A DNA stretch of 64,000 nt, from the NCBI RefSeq assembly GCF_030704535.1, contig NC_081822.1, positions 258,001 to 322,000 of the forward strand. Reading direction: 5' to 3'. Numbering within the stretch: position 1 is the first letter of the stretch; every line of letters begins with the position of its first letter. Of the stretch, positions 26,301 through 41,300 are shown in pieces. Both the position numbers and the translations under genes were made by a program. The notes beneath the pieces were generated by a model. That model was not told where the DNA came from, searched no databases, and saw only the letters and a program-made list of their open reading frames with translations. Source of the stretch: Vitis vinifera. Its lineage: Eukaryota > Streptophyta > Magnoliopsida > Vitales > Vitaceae.

Positions 26301-29300
26301 ACCATCACTAACTTCAAATTTAGTTCTAGCCTGAATATATATCTACTGTTTCCTTCTAGTTTTCCACAACCTCACCCTTTACCATTCCCTCCCTTCATGA
26401 GAACACCACCCACCCATCTTTTCACCAAACTTGGCCGATATCACCTGTCTCCATGACCTATCCCTCTCCACAACAAACCTCAAACACCAGGTTCCAAGAA
26501 AGGACTTGTTGAGCATAGATATATTTTTGATACCTAATCCAACCCTACTTTTGTCCAAGCAAACAATTGACCAATTAACTAAATGAAGTTTCTTCACCAA
26601 GATGCTAAACCCCAACCCCCCCAAAGGCGGTGTTTAACAATAAAAAATATATAAGTACTAACAAGTGAAAAAACAAAAAGCAGGCAGGTCTTATTTTTAA
26701 GCATATCCATTTTTAAAAAAAAAAAAAGGTCTCATTTTTAACTGTGATTGACAACACAAATGAGTCGCCACTTGTATTTGAATTCAATTTAAAGACCACT
26801 GAAACAAAAAGTCATAGACTCTAAACTAAACACTTCAAGCAAAAGATAGTAAGTTGTTTTAAAATTTTAAATAAGTCTTTAAAATTGTTATTACCCTTTT
26901 CTATAGTTAAACTATTTTTAATATTCAATCATTCTTGAAATAAATTACATTGAAAAAGAAACTCCTTTTATCAATATATTCCTTTGTCGTTTCCTATCAA
27001 AAAAAAAAAAAAAAACTCCTTTTACTTTATTATCATTTGTAAATTTTAATATTGGAAACTAATATTTTTGACTGCTTTTAAAATTTTCTCATTTTCCATA
27101 AAAAATCAAAGATCTCACGAAAATATGAAAAAATTAATATATTATTGTTACCACATAATATATAAATTGAACATAACTTTCACTAGAAAATGTGTGAGTA
27201 CAAGCTCTCTATCAAATTAATATATTTCATAAAAAATAATATCATGCACATTTACATGTATAACACGTGTTTTGTATAATGAAATGTTAGTGTATAAGGA
27301 TCACTTGTTACAATAATAATATAAGAATGCATTTGTAAAACAAGCAACTTTAACAATTGAATTAAACTCAACCATTATGTTTTAAATGATATAAATAAAC
27401 TTTTCACTTCTGTGAATTCAGAATTTTCAAAGTTCAATATTTATAATTAAGTAGTAAAGTTTTCAATAGTTAATTTACAATTGTATAAAACTCAAACACC
27501 ACTAAGATTTCCAACCTTAATCAAATGAGAAAGAGAGAGAGAGATTCCAACGTCCCATGTCGCAAGTGGTAGAATGCATCATCAAAGTGCTTGTGAGTAG
27601 GTTATACTTCAATGCTAACTGATTTAGAAATATTTCTGGTTCATTAACAGATTAATCAAAGGGGCATTAAAATTTGAAATGAAGAAAAGAGGGAAGAGCT
27701 AGTTTGCAGTGGATTCGAAGTCTTTCAAAATTGTCATTGAGTGGTAAAGGGATGTTAGAGTGGTAAAACTGTAAAAAGAGGACTAGCACTTTCAAGCTGG
27801 ATTAGATTCGGCAAGATGAATTTGTCCCTGTTGTTGGAAGGTATAGAATCTTGTTGTAGGGAAGAAGATGGGAAAAAGTTTTTCAAAGTGGGATGGAGGG
27901 AGGTCCTTCAGGTTGAAGAGACACTCCAATAGGGCAGGAAGGTTAATTCAATATTCGATTAGATCTCCGTAGAGGCCAAGAGGTTCATGTTGATTTTCCC
28001 TCAAGGAAGGGGTATTTTTGGGGGGTGGTCCATTCTAGCTAGGAAGTTTCAGGATTTTGGAGTGGCTTCCTCCTCTCTAATCCCAAGGAGAGCATTGTTG
28101 TATGAGAGAATGTTGGAAGTGTATACCAAGTTGGTGTTTGCCTGAGGGGTCTTATGTAGAGGTGGTTAAGAAGAGTTTTGGTGTGATGGGTGAGGCGGTA
28201 TGCTAATAGCTAGGAGTCAAGGAAGTGCAACATATGAACAAGCTTTTGAAGCATTGCTTAGCGGAGAGATGGGGGGGATTTTCTGACTCTGTTCCCCACT
28301 TGCCCTCTTTGAAGAGGTGGGCTGTGAAGACTTGGAACCTGAATGGTAGTGTGAGGTGATCTCTGCTTGGGGGTGCTCTCATTCTCTTCGATTTTGTTGA
28401 GGCCTCTAATGCGGAGTTGGTGCTTGTGTACTTTGGCGCATTGTTTCTTAGACGCTTTGTTTATAGAATATTATTATTTGCCTATTAAAAAAATTAATCA
28501 AAATATAGAAACCATTAGAAAAAAAAATTGCATTTACAACCAAATTAAAACTCAAACCAGAGCCAAGACAAAACAAGGAAAAAAGACTAAAGATGATCAT
28601 CAACATTTGTAAAGGTTTGTCATAAACAGCTGCATAGACCACAACTACACGCCTCTCACCATATTCAATTATGGAGTATGAAGCAAAGACAATATAAATG
28701 CAGTCACCATCATTCTTGAACATGAATCATTTTTTTTCCCATGACTCATGTATTTCATTACTTGTTTCTACAGCTCAAGGGTTTTATAGGTTTTGAGAAC
28801 CTTTCTGTTCCTAGATTTCGTTGATAAGGTTGGGATTGGCCTACAGCCTCCAGAAGGATGTTCTGTGATTCCCTTTCCCTCTTTTGTTTCTTTGGGTATT
28901 TCTTGTGTACTTCTTTTGCACTATGGCTGTGCCCTCTTCCATAATTTAATTCTTATCATTTAAGCAATATGAAAACTCCATTTTATAAATAAAAGATTAA
29001 ATTAAAAGTGCCACAAGAGGATGTAACCTACATGCACAGAAAGAATGCTTGTACTGTACCAAGCCAGGCCGTATAAAGGAAAAGGAATATATATATGTAT
29101 GTACATATGTATATATATGTATAAGAAGAAGAAGAAGCACTTAATACAATTTTTGTGTGCATCCTGTATACTTTTGTGTGCCCTTCTTTAGGTGCTTTTA
29201 ATCCTTTTTTTTTTTTATAAGTTGGTGCTTTTAATACAATTGCCTTTACCTATAAAAAAAAAGTACTCTTTCTCCGAAAGTACAACACGCAAGGCCAATA

Positions 29301-32300
29301 AAATCCACAACAGAATGTTTTTTGTCTAAAAGGCCACTGCGCTCAGCAATATTAAGCTCTATCCCCTAAAAGGTCCTTTTGTTTCTCTCTTTCCAGATGA
29401 GCCAGATTAAAAAATGGTGGCAGCCCTGCACGTTTTTCTCTAATTCTTCTTAATGGGACTACCATATCAACTAAAAACTGACTCTTTCGATAGCAAGCAC
29501 GCACCTAAGATATCTGAAATGAAGAGAACCAAAGACCATAATTCTTGAGAAAAATTGAGAAATGGATTAATAGACAATCACTGACTCTTCCTCTTACACT
29601 AAAAACACTAGCTTACCAAGGTCAACTCTTTAACAAATGCCAACTTGTCTAGCCTTGACCTCCAAACCTGCTCATCCAAACATAATCTCTGAAAATGACG
29701 GAAATTCCCTCTGCTAATCCCCTCATCACCAGTCCAGACATCCCCAATCTCAACTTCCTGATAGTGTTGCATCTTCAAAAGCATTAGCCTACCTATGGAA
29801 GAATTTAATGATTCTGTCATCCTCTTTCAACTAAAGGGCTCTGAAGTTTTTACACTGATTTCTTCAAGAATGGCCAACTTCCTGAATACTCCTTTTTTCT
29901 TTTGTCCTCAACTCCACCTCTTCCTTTGGGAGGGCTAATTCACTCTCCTTCAAATCCCATCTCTGAATATTATTTAAATTTTCCTTGTGTTACTGAGATA
30001 TACATGGCATACATTCTGGCTGAATGAAGTTTCTGTTTTTTGTTTTGTTTTAGAAAGTTTTTGTTGGCACTAGCTGGTAGGTTAAGGCATTAATTACGTG
30101 TTCACCCAAAACCCATCTGTGTTAGTTTTAGTCACTGATGTCACCATATTGGAATCATTAGTCATGAATAAAGCCATTTCATTAGTTAGATTTTCTCCAT
30201 CATCAATGTTTGCTTCTGCTTGACTCTGCTGATAGGCTACATTGTAACAAGTCTTTAAATCATTGATTCCAGAGTCAACAGTGAGCTAGCATATAACACC
30301 CAGCTCCTGTCAGGACCTGCACCTTCTGACCTTCAGTAAATTATACACTACAATTTTACACTAGAATTATATAATAACATTGTTGTATTTATATGAATTT
30401 AACTTCATAATTATATTTTCTATATTTTATTTTGTCAGTGTTTAGAAAAGCAGGATTGGCATGCCAAAATGCTGAACCAGGACAGATTTGAACCTGAGAG
30501 AACCTGATTTATCTGCACCTAGATCTTGAACAAGAATGGTGTTCAAACTTTCTCGAATCCAAGGTCGGATGGTTTGTACCAAAAAAATGTCACACTTACG
30601 TTAAAGTTAATTAAGATGGAAGACACTTATTTCATCAACATAAGAATTAATGCATCCATATCATTTCAGATGCAACTAGCACAATACTTGGGTGGGTCAG
30701 CTGAAAAGGTGCAGCCCAATGAAAGTATAAATTTAGTGCATTCCTGTTACCTTATCAAAACACTGTTAGGGAACATGTGAAGAGCTTTTCTAAGGTGATG
30801 AACCCCATTTTCAAATCCAAGGCAGTGCTCTGATCCTTGTTTGACCTGCATAACACAAGCAAAACAAAGATCAGCTTCACATTGACCATTCAAATCCATG
30901 TAAAACCAGCTAAAAGTAAGATGCTTAAGCTGCAACTATACAATTAGAAAGAGAAAACTCACCAGTTTACCAAGTGCTACTAAACAGTGCATTCTAGCGA
31001 TCTCTTCATGAGATGCAAGAAAGTATCGACTGCTTGAAACAACTGATTCCAGCTTATTACTTTCATCAAGAGCGTCAATGGCGGACACAACAAAACTAAT
31101 CTTTGAATTCTGAAATAGTTCTTTCGGCATTTTCAAAATGCTTATTATTGCTGATTCCTGCCCAGATATTTTATACAGAAATTTACATATGAAACTAACA
31201 GAAGTGGCCCTAGAAGCCTGTTCCATGGCAGAAACACTTGCAGCTAGATCCCTTGCCACAGACAGGGCAAGGTCATTTTCACCAATTTGCCATAAGGAGA
31301 TAGCATATATTTGCAAACCTTGTGCATCAAGCAGACCTAGAAGAGTAAATACAGTATACAATGTGTTAGAAAAATGAAATGCAACTTACAGGATCCTACA
31401 TTCGACTTGACAAAACTTGATCCAAGCATCTATTCTAAAAAATAGCTTTTTCATGTTTGCATTTGAACAGTATTATTTTTGTTTTCTAATCGGAAATAGA
31501 ATTTTATTACTAGAAAGAGATATATAAGGAGAGATCCTTGAGGAAAAAGAAAATGCAAAAAACCAAAGCTACAAAAAAATTGAATATCAGAAGAAATCAG
31601 CAGGGATAAAAATCCCCTCCAAAAACCTCAAGCGATATAGCTCTCCTATTGGCCAGCATATCCTATTCCTGACTTGCTAAATTAGGCTGTAATAATAAAG
31701 CAACTTCCTTTGGAAGCATCAAAGTTCAATCAGTTTTAGACTATCCATATCAGAAAACCATTGAAAGTGTATGAGCACTAGCCGGGGGGAAACAATCCCC
31801 TACATAACCTGTCTGTGTGGCTGCTTTAATCCTTTATTTATCTTGAATGCACTATAAAAATCATAGAACCAATATTGCAGCATAAGAAAGGAGTAAGCTA
31901 ATGTCCACTCCCCTGGGTTTTAAAGTAAGCGAAGTTGTAGAAAGAAGGAGCTAGCAAGTTAGTCCTAACCCAAACCTTCTTTCTTCAAATCTTCACATTC
32001 TTGAACAGCATCAAGGGCATTCCCTGCCTGCACCAAACAAAAGCATTTTCTGAAGAATGGTAAATAAAGATACAAACATCAGATAAATTCATATTACTAA
32101 TTCAACATTAAGCAAGATGCGAATGAGAGAAATATACTGAAAAAGATCCAAAATCCTTACTTTACTGAGTGATCTTGCAATATTAAATGATATGTCTCTC
32201 AAATGGGATTTCAATATGGAGCCTGAAAAGGTGTTGATTGCGCAGCGTGCTAGCCTATAAGAAGCAACAGCAGACTGATAATCACACCGTGCCTCACAAA

Positions 32301-35300
32301 CCAGTCCATTCAAATTATGGGATTCTGGATAGTAAGGTGCATGCTGCACAGCCTGTTGGATGGCTCCAAAGACCTGTAACAGCAATCACCTGCAATATTA
32401 AACTGATACTTCCAAAAGCATTTTGGTGTTAGCTCTTGTTGCACAAGAAAATCAAGGAATGATATTATATTTTTACTTTTTAGAATAGTTGTTTCCTTAC
32501 ACATACTTTGAATGTGGTCATACCTGTGAGGATGAAAGGTGACCTGAAAGAAGAGCAAGCTTTGCAAGGCCAATTTGAAACTCTGCAACCTGCCAAGGAA
32601 TCAGAGTTTTAGGTAAAATGGTATAAGGTGTTAGAGCAAGATGTATAGTCAACAAACTTAAAATCCACCAGCAGATACCTTGCCTTAAAAATATTAGAGC
32701 ATAATGCCAAAAAAGAGCAAAGATAAAAAGATGGAGAAGAAGAAGAAAAATTACAATCATCTTTTCGCAGAGAACAAAAATATTACTAATGGAGAAGGAA
32801 GAAAAATTAGAATTTTTTGGTCAAATCAAATGAGTACCACCTGCTCTCCCCTCACCAGTGTCAGTCAATAGAGATGGAGAAGAAGTAAAATTACAATCAT
32901 CTTTTTGCAGAGAACAAAAATATTACTAATGGAGAAGGAAGACAAATTAGAAATTTTTTGGTCAAATCAAATAAGTACCACCTGCTCTCCCCTCGCCAGT
33001 GTCTCCCTAAAGTCAATACTCTTTTGATTCAAAAATACCTAGGATTCTACTAGAGCAACACAAGTGAGGGGGAAGAACCCCAGGGATACTTCTACCTTTA
33101 AAGGATGTCAAACCACTCCCATAAAATTATTTGAGTTCTACTACAATATCCACCTATCCAGTTAGGACCATACAGAATGAAGAGTCTCATCAATAATGTC
33201 AAAGTTTAAATATCCTTTTTATAGATTGTACTTGAAGAGCATACATACAAAGGGACATGTTACTCACGGGCAATATCTGCACAGCACGTAAACAACTCTC
33301 ATAAGCCTCATCTGTTGTGGGATCCCTGAAGAATGAAGAATATTTCAATGCACATCAGTGTCACATGTGACAACTCCAAACAAAGTTATATATTTTATTT
33401 AGCACATGACAAAGCATCTACCTGGCATGTGTATCAGCTGACATGCCTGCCCATGGTAATGCAAGTGAAGGATCTATACTTCTAGCAGAATCAAATGCCT
33501 GCCTTGCCAATTGCTTCTCGCCCTCTTTTCTATAAAGCTGTGGGGAAAGAAAGCATTTAAACACCTATCTGGAGGGTTCACACAAATTAATGTACTTATG
33601 TTTCAGGTCACGCTACACTCAACACTGAAGCATAATATGAAGCCAACCAAATCAGCCTGACTTCTGGAAAAATAATTTAGCTTTCTTTGTTTCTTTTCAA
33701 ATAAGAGTTCTATATTAAATACCCTAAAGGAAATAAATTGTTGAAATTGATATAGAACAGCACCTTCCCAAGGCATGCCCATGCAACAGCTAAAGATACA
33801 TCTAACTGCAGTCCCCTGATAAAAGCATGTTGCTTCAGTGCATTATGACCAGATACAAATCCCAATGTCACCCAGAACTCATTATTGTCACCCTCAAGTA
33901 ACAAGCCTCCCAAAGACATTTTTTCAGGTAGCTGCCTGGTTAATGAGATGGTAAACTAAGATATCAAATAATAAAACATATGAGATGACTAAATAAGAAC
34001 ATGACAAGCCAAGATCTTACCAAGAATTTGGGTTATGTTTATCATCCTCCTTCAAAGAGCAAATGAGATCTGAACTTATTGCAATGTCAGTATAGATATT
34101 AGCTTGCCATGGGGCTAAGTGCAAAGCCCTCTGGTAAGAATAATTGGCAGATATCGCAGACAAACAGCAGGATCGCTTCCAATTAAGAATGGAGTTACTG
34201 AAAGCTTCCTCATCAATCTCTAGGTTCCAGTTTTCCTCCAACCACGGTAAACATTTTGCATATGCAAGCTAACAAGGACAGCACGTAGTAAACCAGTTAT
34301 GTCACAAATATCACAATTTTGTCTTTTACATTAAAAGGAACCAAATCCTATTTCAAGAACAAGCATTCCACTGAGATCAACAACAAAATATTACCAAAAG
34401 AAAATATCACTTAGGTTTTACAAATGGTAAGAAGGTTGGAAGATAACCCCCCAAAAAGTGAATATTGAGTTGATCATACCTGAATATCCCCATGCAATTT
34501 CCAAATACATGAAACATTTCCAGCCAAACAGGTAGTTGATTTTGCAACTTTAGATGCTTCCTGCAATGATTTAGAAACTTATTTTACAAATGACTGTTTT
34601 TTGATATTGAGAGTGTTTCCATGATATACATTGTGCATCCAAATCCTATAAGTTTAAGCTCTTAGGAAAATTGCGTGTCATGTGGGAGGTCACATGATTG
34701 AACTTCCCCATATGTTTATTCCCTCAATTTATTAAGCCTAAAAGAGGCCACTTTATTTCCCCAATTCATTAAGCCCATATGTAAGCCTAAAAGAGACTAC
34801 ATGTGAAGGACAGTGTTAGTGTGCATGATATACATTTTTTTTATAGGTAAATTTTTGTCCCCCATTGGGACTTGAACCTGGAACTTCCCACAAACCCTCT
34901 CCACCGCTTTACCACTTGAGCCAGGCCTCAAGGGCAGTATGTATGATATACATTGTGGACTGAAATACTAAAAGTTTAATCTTTTAGGAAAATTAGTTGT
35001 CTAACAGAGAGGATTAAGAATGTAGGCACATCATTTAAGTTACAGCATGAGTAACCTCTAAAAGTGAAGTTCCCCATCTAAAAGCACCCAAATTGGTACA
35101 TTCCTTTGACAAACTAAGCAGCCCAGAAGCAAGACCATAGTGTGCAGATACACTTTTAGGTGAGATCTCCAAAGCTTGCCGAAATTGCTCGATACCCTTC
35201 ATACAGATAAACCAATTTATGTCATTTTGTACATTGTGAATATTGAAATAAGGACTGAAACACTATGAGAAAAATACAATACAATTGCTACTATACAAGG

Positions 35301-38300
35301 ATCAAAACATTAACAGTGAATAGAATCATTTTAAGGAATTATAATTTTAATACTGAAATATCCTATGGATCCTAGTTTGTTAAACTATTACTTACGATTT
35401 TAGGAAGACTTGAGTAATCAAATGTGAAATTGAGTCAAGGAATTTCATGTTCAAAGGAGCAAGCAGAACCAATTGTGAACTTCATAACAAGTTTGATGAT
35501 TGTATACACATTTTTCAAGTTAACAATGCAATAAGTTCAAATACAAGCCAGAATAATTCAAAATCATTGGATCAACAACGTTTCAATGCACTCAAACTTG
35601 AGTTCAAAAGGATCTCTTTCTCAAGAGCAGGGACATTTTTTTTTGATAGGCAAAAGCAGAAATATATTAGAAAAGGGCACCTTGAGGAAAACCCAAAAGC
35701 ATACAGGGGGTATACAAAAGGCACCTTAAGGCCCAAACAAAAGAAGAGAAGATACAAAACCGTCCCTCATCTAGCGCCTAGCCAATCAAGAGCAGGGACA
35801 TTAAATGCGGGATGATTAATGTGTGAGGTCAAATTAAAATTTTTTTTTTTAACAGAAATGAAGAAGAATATATTAATAGAAGAAAAGATACAGGAGAAAG
35901 AAAAGTTACAAAAGAAAGAGAAGAAACCAAGGGAAGGATGAGAGGTCCTTCCTACACAAACTGAACAAAGGAGAAAACTCCTAACAATAGAACTCTAAAA
36001 ACAAAGAGAAACCCCCAACAATCTTCAAACTTTTGAAGCGCAAACCGCAATCTAGTTGAGTTGTAAAACACTTAGAGGAACTCCTCTAAAAGCTTCAGTA
36101 CAAGAAGCCCATAGAGAAGAATAGAACCGAATCAAATCCCATAACATCTCTTCCGTTCTCCCTTTATCCTCAAAGATCCTATTGTTTCTCTCTTGCCACA
36201 CCATCCAAATCAAGGTAAGGCAAGCGATTTGCCAAAGTGTCTTGCCTCTTAATGAGTTCCCCATGCCTTTAAAAGTAATAACCAACATGTCCTCAAAACT
36301 CCTTGGAGGGACCCAAACCAACCTTGCTAGATTGAACAACTTGTGCCAGAGTCCAATGGTAACAAGACAATGAAGAAAAAGGTGGTCAATCGACTCTCCA
36401 TTTCCTTTGCAAAGAATGCACTATTGAGGATAGAGGGATTTGTAGGGTCTTCTCAATTGCAACTTATCGTTGGTGTTTACCTTCCCATGTGCTACTAACC
36501 AAGCGAGGGCCTTAACCTTTGAAGGGGCTTTTAAACTCCACAAGAACTTGGCCAGAAGGAACAAGATAGGATTTGAGACTTTTGACAAGGCCAAGAAAAA
36601 AAATTTCACTAAAAACAATCCTGACGAAGACAAAGACCACGCTCTTAAATCTACTAAAGAAGGAGAGAAAAGCACATAACTAAGGGAAGACATTAATCTC
36701 TGAAGGAGATCAATTTCTGAATCTGTAAGATTGCGACGAAAGTTAAAATTCCAAGACAGTGGAAAGGAATTACCAAGGACATTTGAGACAGTGAGGTTTT
36801 TCACAGAAATAACTCTGTAAAGATCAGCAAATTGAGAACACAAAGTTTAGTTACCCCACCAAAGATCTTCCCAAAAAAGAATTCTCTCCCCATTGCCCAC
36901 CACTAGGCGGACAAAAGGGGAAAAAACCTGGAAAACTTGAGCAATAGTCTTCCAAGGACATCTGTGTGACCATCTAACCACCATGTTGGCATCCCATCCA
37001 TTAGGATGTGTCCCATATATACTCGCAATTACCTTATGCCAAAGACCACTCCTTTCTCTAGGGAACCTCCAAAGTCATTTCCCTAAAAGAGCAATTTTCT
37101 CATAGAAATCTTCCCAAAACCCAAACCTCCCAACTCCTTTGGTCTACTAACAATCTCCCATCTGATAAGATGATCTTTCTTCTCTTCCCCCGCCCCAGAC
37201 CAAAGAAAATCCTTTTGCATCTTCTCAATCTTTGAAGCTATTGATGCTAGGATTTTAAAGAGGGAGAGGAAGTAGATAGGGATGTGAGACAGACAAGACT
37301 GAATTAAAGTAATCCTCCCTTCCCCAAAGACAAAAAGGTCTTTTTCCAACCATCCAAGCCTCCTCGAAATTCTCTCAACCACCGGATCCCAAAAGCTTAT
37401 TGTCTTTGGGTTCCTTCCCAATGGAAGGCCTAAATAAGACAAAGGTCACTCTAACACTCTGCAATCCAAAACCGAGGCCAAGCTAGACAACAACTCATGC
37501 CTAGTGTTAATACCTGAAATAGTGTTTTTTTCTAAGTTGATTTTTAAACCAGATACTTGCCCAAAAACCAAAAGGATAATCTTGAGATTTTGAAGATGTT
37601 CCATAGAGGTTTTAGAGAAAAAATGGTGTCATCAGCAAACTGTAACAAAGACACTCTAGTCCTATCCCTCCCCACAAAGAAACCCTCAATTATCCCAGTT
37701 TCCTCTGCTCTGATCATCAACCTACTTAGAACATCTGCCACTAGAGTAAAAAGAAAAGGAGAAAGGGGGTCTCCTTGTCTCAAACCTCTAAAGGCCTTAA
37801 CCCAACCCTTTGCACTCCCATTAACTAGGATTACAAAACTTGATGAAGACAAACAGCCCCTTATCCAAGATCTCCATTTCTGGCTGAACCCCTTCCTTTG
37901 TAGCACATGATCTAAAAAGCCCCAATCCACATGATCATAGGCCTTCTCAAAATCGATTTTGAAGACTACCCCTTCCTCCCCTGACCTTCTTTTCTCATCC
38001 ACCACTTCATTAGCTATCAACACAGCATCCACCACTTCAAATTTAAATTTTACCTTCAAACATTTAAAACACTGTGATATTTAACACCAAGGATATCAGA
38101 GAAGGGATGGCACCCCTGTGACTAAAGTCCACACTGTGTTTCTCATTAAATAGTAGAAATTTAAATTAGATTATTGAATTAATCTAGATCAGACCCATTG
38201 AAGTTGAAGTATTGAATGATGAGCAATGCTTTAAAATAGGGCCATTCAACAAACCTGAAAAGGGGAATAGATTTAAGGTCGCTGACTCAGCCATGAGTCA

Positions 38301-41300
38301 ACTGGAATTGAATATGATGTCACAATTATTTATTAATTGAAGAAAAATAAAATGATTGAATATAATCACATAAAACATAAAATCAAAAGAATTTTCTAAA
38401 AATTCTAACATGTTTTTAGAAAGTATAAAGAATCCCTAAAGTAGTATAACATTGCAATTAAATATACATAAGAAATCATTAATCAGGAATCTATCCAGCA
38501 AACATGTAGGAGACAGAGAGAGGGAGAGAGGGAGATAGAGAAACCTGGTGCTGATAATCACCAGTTTTGGAAAGGGGTAATTGAAGTTTAAATGGCTGGA
38601 AAAGTACGAGCTACCCCTGCTGCCAAAGAAGGATTTTGTACATTAAAAAACTAGCCAGGTATTGGAAACTGTGTCCATTCAAGCAGGTCAACAATTGAAC
38701 CAATGGTGTAACTGATGCTCTTAAAAACAATGGTTTTTTAGCATATGGCAATCACAGGGTGTAAACTATCCTGCAAAATGACCAGTTGATGGTCCAACTG
38801 TTCAGTCAATTCAAGTTTTTAAAACATTGATGATGAGATTGTTTGCCATCTCCTTCATATAAATAGACATGAAAAGAAGATTAGGACACCCTAAGGCTTA
38901 TGGAAGTAACAAAAAATAATAAAAAAGAGGTCTAATGAATTTTTGCATTACATAAGTATCAAAATTTTAACAACAGATTTTCAACATGAAATCTAAGGTG
39001 TCTAATGAAAAAAATGAGAATAGTTTCTAGATTGACTTAAGCTAGTTCCAAAAAATACAGAAATAGCATCGTAGATTTATGTTTGAGTCAGTACCTTAAC
39101 ATACCAAAATATTATCTCTAACCAATATGATTCTAGTTTTTTTCTCTAGGATGGATAGCATTTTATTTCAAGAAAACTTCTTTTTTTTTTTTTGATAGGT
39201 AAACAATAACCGTCACCAAAAAGCTCCCAAAGTGCACAAAGAGAGTATACAAAGGGAGCCAACAACACCAACCAAAAAAAGAGGGACTAACAAAAAACAA
39301 CACCCCTCAACAAGCCCCTAACCAATCCACAAAATCTACAATAGAGGAGATGCCTAAAACCATACACAAATTGGACTACGCCCAAAGGTTACAAAGAAAA
39401 ACAAGTTTAATCCCTTCGCTAGACAACTCTTTGTTATCAAATGCTTTACCATTCCTTTCTTTCCAGACTGTCTAAAACAAACACAAAGGAGTGGCCCACC
39501 AAACCTTCCTTTTCCTACCCACAAAGGGCCTGTGCCAACTTAAGAGTAACACTCTTACTAAAGAGGGCAGCACCCAAGACACACCAAACGGAGAAAACAA
39601 AATATGTCAAACAACCCGAGTTTTGTCACAATAGATGAGAATGTGATCAATTGATTCTTCCTATTCATGACAAAGAAAACATTTATTTGCCACTGACCAC
39701 CCTCTCCTCTTTAAAAGATCCAAAGTTAAGACTTTATCCCAAGTAGCCTCTCATGCAAAGAAGTCAATCTTAGGTGGCACCCAAGAATTCCAAATGATTG
39801 CAACTGGGAAATTGGAAAAACCTCCTGGTTCCAAAACTTAGTACAGGCCTTTAACAGAAAATTTTCCACAAGAAACTTATACTAAACATAACTAAATGAA
39901 CACTTCTTTTTTTTTTTTTTTTTTTTGGAAGATTTTTTTTATTATTTATTTATATGTAAAGCAATTGTATTAAAAGCACAAAAAAAAGGTGCCTAAAATA
40001 TACATGATGTATACAAGGCCAAAAAAATGAGGGATAAACAAAAAAAATACCCTCACTTCACTTACAGCCCAACCAATCAATGAAATCAAAAAGAGACAAA
40101 GAAACAAACTCTATATGTACCCTAACCCACTCAAAAAACATATACATAAAGAAGCAAAAAATAGCATGGCATGTTAGTTCAAAGTCTTCAAAGGCTCTTC
40201 GGTTTCTCTCCTTCCAAAAGGTTCGAACCAACTAATGAAGGTCTCCTTGATTGAGAATGACATCACCTACTGTACATCAAAAATAACAAAAATAAGGTGC
40301 CACAACATTATTGCATTAGGATAGTAAAGGAGAATATGGTCAACTGACTCTTTTTCATCCTTACACAAATAACATCTGTTTGGAAGACTCCAACCCTTCC
40401 TTTTTTAGCAGATCCAAAGTTAGAATTTTTCCCAACCTACTTCCCAAGCAAAGAAGCTGACTCTCATCGACACCCAAGGATTCCACACCATGCTTGTGGG
40501 TAAACCTTTCGAGTAACAACCTACTAAGGAGGAGTAAAAAAATTTGATTGAAAAAGTATCTCCCTTTGACAACCGCCAAGCCATAACAGCCTCTACTCCT
40601 CCTCCAATCGCATGCCCTTGTAGCCTTCTAGGCAACCCTTCCACCTCACCTAATTCCCAATTATTTATCTATCTTGTGAATATTAGATTCCAACAACCTG
40701 CTTCCCCAACTTGCTCCCACATCTGATCCACCCAGGCTTTTTTATCAGTGGCGATTGAAAACAACTCTTGAAAAGTCATTAAAGGTTCCTCCCCACACCA
40801 CCTATCTTTCCAAAACCTCACCATCTTGCCATTTCCCACCCTAAAGCCAATCCTATCATAGAATCTCTTCCACCCACACCAATTCGCCTTTCAAAGACCC
40901 ACCCTGTGGCCTTCCGTCAAAGTTCTAGAACACCAATCCCCCTTTTCCTCTCCATATTTCCTTATAACCACCTAGTTCCAAAAGGAATCATTCTCAAAAG
41001 CAAATCTCGAACACCACTTCCCAATAAAATCCTTATTTAGAAGAAAGAAAGAAATTAAGAAAAAAAAAAAAAAAACTTTCTAACTACTAGACCCCCTTCT
41101 TTTTCCCTCTTAAAGAAAGCCCCTTTGGATCTTCTCCAATCTAAGATTCACCTTATAAGGGATCACGAATAAAGACATGAAATATATAGGCAAACTAGAT
41201 AAAGTGTTCTTTAATAAAGTCAATCTCCCTCCTTTTGACAAGTACTGCATCTTCCATAAGGCAAGTCTTCTCTAAAATCCTTCCTCCACTACATCCCAAG

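Noticed and set aside
34837..34942. A functional tRNA gene
   Set aside because: The boxes are present, but there is no acceptor-stem pairing I can find; the A-tail and the flanking target-site duplication mark a retroposed SINE.
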